Shown: positions 7,053-15,822 of the stretch, one piece after another
Position numbering within the stretch: the first letter of the stretch is position 1
How the letters are laid out: every line of letters begins with the position of its first letter
Source of the DNA: Bacteroidota bacterium
GTDB taxonomy: Bacteria > Bacteroidota > Bacteroidia > 2-12-FULL-35-15
Assembly (NCBI GenBank): GCA_021413595.1
Contig: JAIOQD010000058.1
Span: forward strand, 1-16,090
Direction of reading: 5' to 3'
DNA length: 16,090 nucleotides
Made by a program: the position numbers and the translations under genes
Notes under the pieces: generated by a model
The model's input: the letters and a program-made list of their open reading frames with translations, nothing else
What the model was told of the DNA's origin: nothing
Database searches by the model: none

Positions 7053-7718
7053 ATGACAGTAGATACTGCATATAAAATTATTCTTTTCGCTATAAATAAA
7101 AGCCAAAATGGGTATGTTTCACCTGATGAATTTAATTTAATAATTAATCAGGCTCAAACTCAATTTATGAATTATTTATTGGGCGAGTTTCAACAATACC
7201 AAGTTGGCAGACCTATTTCAAGAGTTCAGTACGGTAATAATGAAACTACAAGACAAAGATTAACTCCGTTTATAAAATCAGCATCATTGACTGTAGGTGG
7301 AGATGGGACAGTTCTTTACCCATCAAATTACCAGCAAACAGATACAATGTGGACTACTAATGATTCAAGAGTTAAATTTGTTTCGCAAGATTATTTATCA
7401 TCTTATCTTTCAAGCAAAATAGACCCTGTAGCTACAAATCCTATTTATCTATTGAATATGTATGGATTTAAATTTTATCCAAGTACAATAGGGTCTGCTA
7501 AAATAAATTACATAGAAACTCCAAATCAAATAGTGTGGGGATATACAACAGATTCTAATGGGCTTCCTGTTTATGCCCCATCTTCAAGTGTAGACCCAAG
7601 ATGGTATGATGTTGATATGATGGAAATAATCACAAGAGCATTAAGAATTATAGGTGTTAATCTGCAATCAGGAATGGTATCTCAATACGCTAACGAAATA
7701 GAGCAAAAAGGACAATAA
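7053..7718 (+). CDS. Neck/tail ring-like structural protein 1
   Basis: A 221-residue protein, counted from the ATG at 7053. A longer reading from 6996 is rejected because it begins inside the terminator stem and would run through the promoter. The N-terminus is helical (YVSPDEFNLIINQAQTQFMN, about residues 21-40), the centre is beta-rich (LTVGGDGTVLYPSNY), and the C-terminus is helical again with RWYDVDMMEIITRALRIIGV. This arrangement and position resemble the ring or connector proteins below the portal of crAss-like phages. I recognise it as a common Bacteroidota phage virion family but cannot say which ring it forms. Its stop overlaps the next start by one base (TAATG), suggesting translational coupling. 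Confidence 0.65.
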   Translation: MTVDTAYKIILFAINKSQNGYVSPDEFNLIINQAQTQFMNYLLGEFQQYQVGRPISRVQYGNNETTRQRLTPFIKSASLTVGGDGTVLYPSNYQQTDTMWTTNDSRVKFVSQDYLSSYLSSKIDPVATNPIYLLNMYGFKFYPSTIGSAKINYIETPNQIVWGYTTDSNGLPVYAPSSSVDPRWYDVDMMEIITRALRIIGVNLQSGMVSQYANEIEQKGQ

Positions 7719-8344
7719 TGGCAACAAGAGGACTTATTTGTGAAAGAATACAAAGGCAGATTTACAATAATTTTGCATCAGACGATGCGACTATTACCCT
7801 AAATCTAATAAATTCATATTTAAACGATGCAATAGGGATTGCCGTAAAAGCAAATTATAAAGAAAGCATTCAAGCAGATGGAATTGGTTATGTAAATAAC
7901 TCTTTCTATGCAACATTTAAAGGAATAGCGGTTACAAAAAATGATGATGAAACTTACAAGCTAACACTTCCCCAAATACCCTTTGGTATAGGTAAAAATG
8001 AAGGAGTAGCAACTTTGCAATTTAAAAAAGATAATGAAGTTTCACAGACCGCTATCCCTATTAGTATAAATCAAGTTGGGTATGCATTTAATATGCGACC
8101 AATGCAAAATAAAATAATATATTGGACTGAAAACCAATACGCATACGTTAAATCAACATTGCCATTATACCTATTTACTGCAACAGTTAGAATGATTTCA
8201 GGTGGCATTTCTACTGACTTAGATTCAGTTGTAAATGTACCCGATGAATATTATCCAATTATGGTAGAATATATAAAAAATCAGCTTTTATTTGAAAGGC
8301 AGCAGCCTATAGATACTTCAAATGATGGTGTAGATAAACCTTAA
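7718..8344 (+). CDS. Neck/tail ring-like structural protein 2
   Basis: A 208-residue protein starting at the shared A of TAATG. Residues 1-45 are helical (IQRQIYNNFASDDATITLNL, then INSYLNDAIGIAVKANY), followed by a beta domain at about 50-160 (DGIGYVNNSFYATFKGIAVT and FNMRPMQNKIIYW) and a final helical part (YYPIMVEYIKNQLLFERQQP). The helix-sandwich-helix plan is like that of its upstream and downstream neighbours, suggesting stacked neck or tail rings. I recognise it as a virion protein type of crAss-like phages. A single specific function cannot be given; a head-tail connector or ring role is inferred from position and fold pattern. Confidence 0.65.
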   Translation: MATRGLICERIQRQIYNNFASDDATITLNLINSYLNDAIGIAVKANYKESIQADGIGYVNNSFYATFKGIAVTKNDDETYKLTLPQIPFGIGKNEGVATLQFKKDNEVSQTAIPISINQVGYAFNMRPMQNKIIYWTENQYAYVKSTLPLYLFTATVRMISGGISTDLDSVVNVPDEYYPIMVEYIKNQLLFERQQPIDTSNDGVDKP

Positions 8345-8354
8345 ACCAATAAAT

Positions 8355-8618
8355 ATGCAAGCATTATTGAACCAAGTTATTTTAAAATCATTTGAAATTG
8401 AAGGGGTTACATCAGGTGGAATTATATTGCCGGATTCAATCAAAAGAAGAAGCAGCAAAGCAGAAATAATTTCAGTAGGTAAAGGAACAAAAAAAAGACC
8501 TATGATTTGGGAAAAAGGTCAAATAGTACATCATGTTAAAAATCATGGAACAGAAGTTATAGATAATGGAGAAAAAGTGTACTTAATGGATATGGATGCA
8601 ATTATTGCGTACTATTAA
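8355..8618 (+). CDS. GroES-like co-chaperonin
   Basis: An 87-residue protein resembling GroES (Cpn10), the heptameric lid of the GroEL folding chamber. The order of GroES features is kept: an N-terminal strand (NQVILKSFE, residues 6-14), the mobile loop that binds GroEL with its hydrophobic triplet in SGGIILPDS (20-28), the strand AEIISVGKG (37-45), a short roof loop, KGQIVHH (54-60), and the C-terminal part DNGEKVYLMDMDAIIAYY (70-87). It is about 10 residues shorter than bacterial GroES, mainly in the roof region. No groEL is visible, so it would act with the host GroEL, as phage T4 gp31 does for its capsid protein. It lies 10 bases after one ring-like gene and 11 before the next, so it is made together with tail proteins. 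Confidence 0.75.
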   Translation: MQALLNQVILKSFEIEGVTSGGIILPDSIKRRSSKAEIISVGKGTKKRPMIWEKGQIVHHVKNHGTEVIDNGEKVYLMDMDAIIAYY

Positions 8619-8629
8619 TTTAAATAAAA

Positions 8630-9400
8630 ATGGCTCAACAAAATAGACAATATGTTACAATAGATTCGATAGTTAATGACTATATCGAACAAAGTGAGCA
8701 ATCAGCACATAAATATTTTAAGTTGTGGCAACTTGCATTTAGGGGGATGGAAAGGCTTGGTATAAATTTTTTCTATCAAATTCGTTCAGTTAAATTGCCA
8801 TTGAACCCCAATAAAACAGTAACACTACCAAATGATTTTATTAATTACACCAAAATAGGGGTACTTAATAGTGCCGGAGAAATAGCTATTTTGAAATATA
8901 ACCCAAAACAAACATTTCTTGGTGACCAAATGCCCAATAGGGAGCAAATGGTTGTAGACGATTCTGTTCAAACTTATTCAGAATGGAATGCTAATTTCTT
9001 TTTTAATTATTGGAATGGAACAAGTTATACGAATCAATATGGCTTCCCAAGTGGCGGTGTTGATATTGGAAGTTTTAATATTGACAATACAAATGGAGTA
9101 ATACTTTTGAACCAGCATTTTAATTATGATTATTTGATGGTTGAATATATTTCATCTCCCAATCCCGATGAAGATTATCAAGTTCCTGTTCAATTTAGAG
9201 AAGCTTTGGTAGCATGGCTTGGATGGCAAGAAATTATGTATATGCCAAATACAAGAAAAGGTGCATTAGGGGACAAAAGAGATAGAAGAAATAACTTTTT
9301 TAATGAAAGAAGATTAGCAATAGCAGAGTATAGTCCATTTCGTTTAGAAGATGCTTATGAATTATCCCAAACAGCTACAAGACTTGTTCCAAAAGCGTAA
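8630..9400 (+). CDS. Tail adaptor/ring-like structural protein 3
   Basis: A 256-residue protein. An N-terminal helical part (residues about 5-55, with YIEQSEQSAHKYFKLWQLAF) leads into a beta domain (about 58-185, with KTVTLPNDFINYTKIGVL and YLMVEYISSPNPDEDYQVPV), then a helical C-terminus with EALVAWLGWQEIMYM and RRNNFFNERRLAIAEY. This pattern (helices, beta sandwich beginning with 'LPxDF', then helices with basic residues) is that of P22 gp4/T7 gp11-type tail adaptors that join portal and tail. It lies directly before the muzzle gene with a 12-base gap. The adaptor assignment is by recalled fold pattern and position, not by alignment. Confidence 0.65.
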   Translation: MAQQNRQYVTIDSIVNDYIEQSEQSAHKYFKLWQLAFRGMERLGINFFYQIRSVKLPLNPNKTVTLPNDFINYTKIGVLNSAGEIAILKYNPKQTFLGDQMPNREQMVVDDSVQTYSEWNANFFFNYWNGTSYTNQYGFPSGGVDIGSFNIDNTNGVILLNQHFNYDYLMVEYISSPNPDEDYQVPVQFREALVAWLGWQEIMYMPNTRKGALGDKRDRRNNFFNERRLAIAEYSPFRLEDAYELSQTATRLVPKA

Positions 9401-9412
9401 AAATATACAATA

Positions 9413-12400
9413 ATGCCGATTATAAATAGGACATTTAGTGCAGGATTAGATTTAGATAACCATCCATACAGAGTAGCTGAAGGTAGTTATATAGATGCAT
9501 TAAATATTACAAGGGATGCGCAAGGTGAATCCTCCGATGAAGTTGTTTCAAATATTTTAGGCAATGCCATTGTCGCCAATTCGCTTCCGGCAGGTCAAAA
9601 TAAAATAATTGGCGGGTATTCGGATAAGGTAAGAAATAGACTTTATTTTTTTAATTGGAATAGTAATGATTATGATGCAATTTATTATTATAATCAAGAT
9701 ACTGATTCTGTAGTTAAATTGCTTCTTAATAAAACAGATACAAGTGGTGTTGATGTTTTAAATTTCAATCCAAGTTATAAAGTAACTTCAATAAATATAA
9801 TTTACAGGGATGCAGCAGAAGGTGATTTATTATTTTTTAATGATGCCTATAATGAGCCAAGAGTAATGAATGTTTCGGCTAATTTTGGGACAAGCTGGAA
9901 AGCAGAATACTTATCTGTTGCAAAAGCACCTCCTATAATGCCATTAAAGCCTGTTTATGAAAATGATGCAACTAATACGATAATCAATACAACTATTTTA
10001 GATGTTGTAAAAAATACGACTTCAAATTTATTTACGGGTGGGCTTCAAACAAATTATGTATCATTTAATTTATTTTCCTCAACGGAATTTACGACAAATG
10101 TAGGTAAGGATGAATTTACATATATTGGTTCAGGGACTAATATGGACTTAAATGTAGCCCTACTTATGGGATATAATTTTCCTGTAGGAACTGTTGATAT
10201 ATCTTTATTACTCAACGGAGTTGAAATATCGGGTTCTTTGCAGACTGTTCCAGCAGGATTTGGAGGGCTATCTTATTCAAAATCAATAAACATAGCGTTA
10301 ATAGCGGGTGACATAATAAAAGTAAAATTTTATACAAGCAACTCATTTTCATATCCTACTTATTATTTTAATTTAACAAGCGGGGGATTAACCGGAATTA
10401 CGCAAACATCAAGTTCAAATTCAAGGGTAACTGTAAATAATTTAAGAAACTCTTTATTCCAATTTAGGCACAGATACGTTTATGACGATAACGAAAAATC
10501 TGTTTGGGGTTCTGCAAGTATAGTTCCATTGCCAAATCAGCCTACAGGTCAATTAACCTATGATACGTTTACTGATAATGCAAGAATATCCTTGTCTTTT
10601 ACCACAGGGAATGAGCAAGTAAAAGCTATTGAATTAGCATTTAGGAAGTTTTCAAACGGAACTACAACAGATTGGCAGTTAATAGATAAAATCAATAAAA
10701 CTGATTTAGCGATACCCGATAATGACATAAGAACATATAAATTCTATAATGATGGAATTTACAATACAATAGATATTTTAGATACCGAAAAGCTACAAGA
10801 TTATGTTCCACAGTTAGCTAATGCTGGTGAACTTGCTAATGGTAATACATTAATTTATGGCGGGATTACAGAGGGGTACGATTCTTTAAAATCCAATATT
10901 TCAGAATTAACCAATCTTAGTACAGGCGGGTTTTTTTATGATTATAATGGCTTATTGTTTTTTGCTACTATTGGAGGGAATGATTCGGGTTCAAAAGGAA
11001 CTACAATGAAAGTATTTCTTTATGGAACAGGAAATAATAGTACAATTACAAATGAAGTAGAGGTATTAAATAATGGCAAGGCTACTTTTGCAATAGATGT
11101 AATTGATAGTTTAGGCACACAAATAGGTGCTTCATATGCCGGAACTAACTCATTAACTGTAGCTACAGCACTTGGGTCTTTATCTGTATTATTGGTTACT
11201 AATGGATGGAATGAAACATCTTTAGTGGGAAATGTTTTAACAATGTCATATCCTACTACCGTAACATTACTTTCAAGTGGGACTAAATTAATTGCTACTA
11301 CAGATAATGACCTTACAACTTCATTCGCAAATGTATTTGAAGGGGCTTATCAGGTAGGGGTAATGTACTTTGATTCAAAGGGCAGAACCAACGGGGTAAT
11401 TACAAACGTAACAGCAAGCTATAACACCCCCAAGAACACAACGGTAAATTATTGCCAACCAAGAATATCAATTAACCATAGACCACCTACATGGGCTTCC
11501 TATTATCAAATAGTAAGGTCTAATAACACAACTTACAATAAAAGGTTAAATTGGGTTAGCAATTCCGCTTTTTCTGCTAATCAAGTAACTCCATCAGGGA
11601 ATGTTCAATTTTCCTATGTAGGCATAAGTAATTTAGATTATTACAATGAGCAGATAAAAGCAACACAAGGGGTTGTTAATTATAGCTTTACAGAAGGTGA
11701 CAGGATAAGGTTTCTTAAAAGATATAATTCATCAGGAACGGCTGCAAGTGTAACCGTTTATGATTATGAAATACTTGGGGTTGAAAGTAGTGTAAATATT
11801 GATGGGGTTGATGTAGCTGGTAAATTTATTAAAATTTATCATCCATCAACAGATGGGTCTGTTTTATTTGATGGCAATGCTGATTATCAAAATTATCAAA
11901 TACTTATTTACAATTATACCCAGCAAACGGGTTCAAAAAATAGGGTTTTTAATGAATTTGGGAAATGTTTTGGAGTGGGGAATGCGGGTACTGCGAATGC
12001 GTATCATGTTGGACTAAATCAATCTCAAAGCGCAACAGACCCAACAACCATTCCTGCTATTATAGATATAGTCAATGGAGATTTGTTTTTTAGAAAAAGA
12101 ACAGTTCCGATTGGAGCAAATCAAGTATTTAATTCAGGAATGTTTACTCAAAATACCCCATATGCTACAGCAGCAGCGGCTATTACGGGTTCTCCGCTTA
12201 CAGTAGGCTCGTATGTATTTTCTAATCAGACTACAGCGGTAGCAGGGGTAGGCGTTGGGGATTATCCAACTAATGCTAATACCGATTGCATATTTACCAA
12301 TAATTCATCAGTATCGGTTGGATTAAGAATAAGAGGTTCTGTTTCTGCTTATTCAGATATTACATCTTCAATTAAATTATTGGTTAAAATAACTAATTCA

Positions 12401-13822
12401 AGTGGAGTTTCATTATCTACAATAATGACTAATCAATCATTAACAATAGGGAACGCTTCTTATTCTTTTGAGTTCGATACAACCATTACCGTTCCAGCAA
12501 ATAGCAAAGTGTTTTTGTTAAATAATTTAACAGGAAGAACAACTACTGCCCCCGTACTTGGATTTGGTCAATTTGAATTAAAAGTAGATGTGTTAAATAA
12601 CATAACTATCCCAATTATAGAATCAAGCTTTAGCGATGTATATAATATTGTTACAAATAGCAATGGAAGGGAATCAATAGTAGATGAAAACGCCAAAAAG
12701 ACTTATTATCCAACATTAGTTAGATTTAGTCAATCTTATCAGGCAGATACTAATATAAACGGAGTTAATAGATTCTTTTTTGATAATCAAGACACCTACG
12801 ATAGAGGATTCGGAGATGTCCAAAGACTTCATGTTAGGGATAGATACATGAAAGTTTACCAAAGGCTTAAAGTAGGTAATGTGCCTATATTAACTCAAAT
12901 AGTAAAAGATGTAACAGGTAATCCGCTGCAAGCAAATACCGACCAATTAATAAATAAAATACAGTATTACGCAGGTGATTATGGAATAGGGGATAGTGTT
13001 TGCAGCCTTGCATGGGATAATTTTGCCGATTATTTTGTAGACGATTTTAGAGGAGTAGTTTGTAGATTAAGTCAAAATGGTATAGAGCCAATAAGTATTG
13101 TATATAAAACAAATGCGTTTTTTGTTAAAAACTTAAAAGCTTATAGAAAATCGTTAAATAATGGCATAGCACCTATTGGTGAAACTTATTCAGGAAACCC
13201 AACACTTTACGGGTGTTTTGATGCAGCTACAAACAAGTACATTTTAGCAATGGAAGAAATTAATAGGTATTCAACCCCTTATACTCTTTCATTTAATCAG
13301 GAATCATACACTATATCTTTTGACGAAAGAAAAAATCAATTTGATAGTTTTTATTCCTATAAGCCGGAATGGATAAGTTGCTTAAACACATTAACGCTTT
13401 CATTTAAAAACGGAGCAATTTGGAAGCATAATAGCGAAACTCATTGTAATTTTTATGGTGTTCAATATGAGGCAAATATTACCCCTGTATTTAATAGCTT
13501 TAGTATTCAAAAGAAAACATGGGTAAGCATATCAGAATACTCAAATACCGTATGGGATTGCCCAAGTATTGTATCTCAAATGAATACATATGGGACAACA
13601 GAGCAAAGCAGCTTAATTCCAGCCGCTAATTTTAAAGCGTTAGAAAGCAATTATCATTCTAATTTTTTAAGAGATATTAATTCAAATGGGTCATTAATTA
13701 ATGGCTCATCTCTAAAAGGGAACTATCTTATAATAAAATTAAGAAAAACAAACGCAAATCAATTTTTTTACATAAATTTGGTATCGGTGAAGTATATAGA
13801 TTCACCACTTACAAATAGTTAA
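9413..13822 (+). CDS. Giant tail 'muzzle'/stabilisation protein, crAss-like
   Basis: A 1,469-residue, almost wholly beta protein, matching in length and position the muzzle or stabilisation protein at the tail tip of crAss-like phages. Residues 1-175 begin with INRTFSAGLDLDNHPYRV and continue with blade-like repeats (IIGGYSDKVRNRLYFFNWN). Conserved-looking core segments include QFRHRYVYDDNEKSVWG (about 351-367), VGVMYFDSKGRTNGV (about 647-661), the segment near 1187-1228 with DSVCSLAWDNFADYF, and FDERKNQFDSFYSYKPEW (about 1302-1320). Between them lie three beta-rich, T/S/N-rich segments (about 203-338, 501-632 and 900-1062) that look like inserted sandwich domains. There is no signal peptide. 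The ATG at 9413 is 12 bases after the adaptor gene. Confidence 0.8.
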   Translation: MPIINRTFSAGLDLDNHPYRVAEGSYIDALNITRDAQGESSDEVVSNILGNAIVANSLPAGQNKIIGGYSDKVRNRLYFFNWNSNDYDAIYYYNQDTDSVVKLLLNKTDTSGVDVLNFNPSYKVTSINIIYRDAAEGDLLFFNDAYNEPRVMNVSANFGTSWKAEYLSVAKAPPIMPLKPVYENDATNTIINTTILDVVKNTTSNLFTGGLQTNYVSFNLFSSTEFTTNVGKDEFTYIGSGTNMDLNVALLMGYNFPVGTVDISLLLNGVEISGSLQTVPAGFGGLSYSKSINIALIAGDIIKVKFYTSNSFSYPTYYFNLTSGGLTGITQTSSSNSRVTVNNLRNSLFQFRHRYVYDDNEKSVWGSASIVPLPNQPTGQLTYDTFTDNARISLSFTTGNEQVKAIELAFRKFSNGTTTDWQLIDKINKTDLAIPDNDIRTYKFYNDGIYNTIDILDTEKLQDYVPQLANAGELANGNTLIYGGITEGYDSLKSNISELTNLSTGGFFYDYNGLLFFATIGGNDSGSKGTTMKVFLYGTGNNSTITNEVEVLNNGKATFAIDVIDSLGTQIGASYAGTNSLTVATALGSLSVLLVTNGWNETSLVGNVLTMSYPTTVTLLSSGTKLIATTDNDLTTSFANVFEGAYQVGVMYFDSKGRTNGVITNVTASYNTPKNTTVNYCQPRISINHRPPTWASYYQIVRSNNTTYNKRLNWVSNSAFSANQVTPSGNVQFSYVGISNLDYYNEQIKATQGVVNYSFTEGDRIRFLKRYNSSGTAASVTVYDYEILGVESSVNIDGVDVAGKFIKIYHPSTDGSVLFDGNADYQNYQILIYNYTQQTGSKNRVFNEFGKCFGVGNAGTANAYHVGLNQSQSATDPTTIPAIIDIVNGDLFFRKRTVPIGANQVFNSGMFTQNTPYATAAAAITGSPLTVGSYVFSNQTTAVAGVGVGDYPTNANTDCIFTNNSSVSVGLRIRGSVSAYSDITSSIKLLVKITNSSGVSLSTIMTNQSLTIGNASYSFEFDTTITVPANSKVFLLNNLTGRTTTAPVLGFGQFELKVDVLNNITIPIIESSFSDVYNIVTNSNGRESIVDENAKKTYYPTLVRFSQSYQADTNINGVNRFFFDNQDTYDRGFGDVQRLHVRDRYMKVYQRLKVGNVPILTQIVKDVTGNPLQANTDQLINKIQYYAGDYGIGDSVCSLAWDNFADYFVDDFRGVVCRLSQNGIEPISIVYKTNAFFVKNLKAYRKSLNNGIAPIGETYSGNPTLYGCFDAATNKYILAMEEINRYSTPYTLSFNQESYTISFDERKNQFDSFYSYKPEWISCLNTLTLSFKNGAIWKHNSETHCNFYGVQYEANITPVFNSFSIQKKTWVSISEYSNTVWDCPSIVSQMNTYGTTEQSSLIPAANFKALESNYHSNFLRDINSNGSLINGSSLKGNYLIIKLRKTNANQFFYINLVSVKYIDSPLTNS

Positions 13823-13833
13823 ATTCAAATAAA

Positions 13834-14444
13834 ATGAGTCCAGCATTAATAGCAGCAGGAGTTCAAGGGGTAGTTATCAATCTCAACAATACCAAACAGC
13901 AGTAAAGGGTGCGCAAGCAGGAACAGCAACGGGGTTAGGCGCATTGCAGGATAGGAGAAGTGGGATAGCTGGTGTAAGTAGAATGGTTGGAATACAGAAT
14001 CAGGCATTAGATACAGCAAGAGTAAATGCAGAAAATCAAAGAAATCAAAGATTTGGTCAATTAGGTGGTGCTACTCAAATGCAAAGTGCAGAAGATAGGA
14101 GATTATTTCAGCAAAACGTATTAAGCCCTTACGAAAGAAGATTGCAGTTAGCAAATATGAAAGCGCAAGGAGCAACTAATGTATTTAATGCAGGGATGAG
14201 TAACTTGGCAGGAGCAGGTAGTACTGCTGCTATGATGAACATGAGGAAGTCTGATACTATGGGAGCAGATAGCTATAGAAAAAATCTTCCTGACATGAAA
14301 GTTGGTAGTTTGCCAACGGAGATGGCTAATTATGCAGCGCAACAATCAACTGCTGATATGCCTTCGGGAATTGCAAACACATTTCCGAATGAAATTAGAA
14401 ATACATTATTACTTCATCCAAGTTTTAGAACAAAAAGTTATTAA
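13834..14444 (+). CDS. Small internal virion (cargo-like) protein, apparent frameshift
   Basis: An ATG at 13834, 11 bases after the muzzle stop, opens a frame starting MSPALIAAGVQG that ends at TAA 13903-13905 after 23 codons. The frame one base back is open from 13833 to 14444 and continues sensibly with GSYQSQQYQTAVKGAQAGTA and then LQDRRSGIAGVSRMVGIQNQ. One extra G in the GGGG run at 13867-13870 would join them into a 203-residue protein. Without the join, the only start before the conserved-looking part is a TTG at 13944 (166 residues). The protein is rich in A, Q, N, R and M and probably helical. Its place after the tail-tip gene and before a 454-residue helical protein resembles the T7 gp14-gp15-gp16 block of ejected proteins, so a cargo role is inferred. 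Sequence error, real mutation and ribosomal frameshift remain possible. Confidence 0.6.
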
Positions 14445-14457
14445 AATTATTATCTAA

Positions 14458-15822
14458 ATGGCAGCTTCAAGAATATTAAATCAAGCAACAAACCCTTATT
14501 CTGCGGGTGCATTAGTTCTTGACACTACCCCAATAACACAATACTATCTTAATCAACAAGCTAAGAAAGAAGCTAAAGACGAAGCATTAGATAAATACTA
14601 TCAAGACCAAATGGCTTCTTTATCTTCTAAGGGTCTTAGAGAAATAGATATGTCTCGATTTTCGGATAAATTCAATAAATTAAAGCAATTATTTATTCAA
14701 AATAAAGAAGCTATTAAAAACCCAATGAAATATGGGTTTGAAAAATCACAAGAATTTAATGAATTAAAGCAAGAATTAACCAATTATCCGGAACTAAGTA
14801 AACAAGCAAAAGACGAAAAAGCACAAGCGTTAAAAATATCAATGAATCCGGCAAATAGAGATTTAATAGATATTCCAAGTTTTGATGAATCATTAAAATT
14901 TCATGATTTACCCATAGGTGACCCAAATAGAAAGGCGTTAAATTTAAGTAATTTGCCATATTTGGCAAAACAATTAAACCCATCTGAATATAATACTTAC
15001 ATAAAAGGCGTATTATCAAATGTCGGAACAACGGGTTCGTTTGGTGAAAGTAAAAAAGTAGGTAATTTTATGGTTGAAACTCCATATACAAAAGAATATT
15101 CAAAAGAAAATTTATTAAAAGCGGGAGAAAGAACAAAAATAGATGCAGTATCTAACCCTTCATTAAAAAGAACAGCTAAAATAATGTTTGATAATGCGCC
15201 CGATACAGAAAAAGCAAACTTAGCTAAAATACATCAAGATTATTTTGGCAAACCGCTTTTAAATGGAGAGGATATTTTAGCCGCACAAGTAATTCAATCA
15301 GGTTTAACGGCTAAAGAAGTAGAAACAAAACAAGCACCTAATTTTGGGCTTAGAGCAGCTACTAATAATGCTTATATAAGTGGAAGAAAAACAAGCGGTA
15401 AGGCAAGTGGGGAAGAAACTTATGATTTTATAAAGAAAGGTTCTGAAATTTTACAAAGCGGAAACGCTGATTTAGCTAATCAATATTTTTCAACATGGAA
15501 AGCAGCCTCTAAAAATGAAATAGGAGGTAATATAGGTTTTCAAAATGTTAGTTATACGCCCGCAGGTTGGATTAAAATAAAATATAACGCACCAATTACT
15601 CAAGAAGGTGTTACGGTAGCAGTCCCAACAGAAGTTAAATTAGACCCTAAAGACCCTCAATTATTAAATAAAATAACAGGACTTCATCAGCAATTTATGG
15701 GCGGTGATGTTAAAGTTGAAAAGGCAGCACAAAAAGAAGCAGCAAAAGCAGGTGCAGCTAAATCAAAAGAAATAAAAGAAACAAAAACATTTGTATTTCC
15801 TAAAGGTAAAACTAAGTTTTAA
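14458..15822 (+). CDS. Probable internal virion (cargo-like) protein
   Basis: A 454-residue basic, lysine-rich, mostly helical protein without signal peptide or membrane segment. Residues 1-25 include the A/L-rich start and LVLDTTPITQYYLNQQA; residues 30-130 are charged helices (EALDKYYQDQMASLSS, KFNKLKQLFIQNKEAIKNP). A mixed middle part follows, and the last 40 residues are A/K/E-rich and probably disordered (KAAQKEAAKAGAAKSKEIKE). No enzymatic motif is seen. Position after the muzzle gene and helical, charged make-up are as expected for a protein packed in the head or tail and ejected with DNA. It starts 13 bases after the previous gene and shares one base (TAATG) with the next, so the two are probably translationally coupled. 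Confidence 0.6.
   Translation: MAASRILNQATNPYSAGALVLDTTPITQYYLNQQAKKEAKDEALDKYYQDQMASLSSKGLREIDMSRFSDKFNKLKQLFIQNKEAIKNPMKYGFEKSQEFNELKQELTNYPELSKQAKDEKAQALKISMNPANRDLIDIPSFDESLKFHDLPIGDPNRKALNLSNLPYLAKQLNPSEYNTYIKGVLSNVGTTGSFGESKKVGNFMVETPYTKEYSKENLLKAGERTKIDAVSNPSLKRTAKIMFDNAPDTEKANLAKIHQDYFGKPLLNGEDILAAQVIQSGLTAKEVETKQAPNFGLRAATNNAYISGRKTSGKASGEETYDFIKKGSEILQSGNADLANQYFSTWKAASKNEIGGNIGFQNVSYTPAGWIKIKYNAPITQEGVTVAVPTEVKLDPKDPQLLNKITGLHQQFMGGDVKVEKAAQKEAAKAGAAKSKEIKETKTFVFPKGKTKF

Noticed and set aside
13834..13905. A separate 23-residue peptide gene
   Set aside because: Its N-terminus joins naturally to the following frame after a one-base change in a G-run, so it is better read as the broken 5' end of the next gene.
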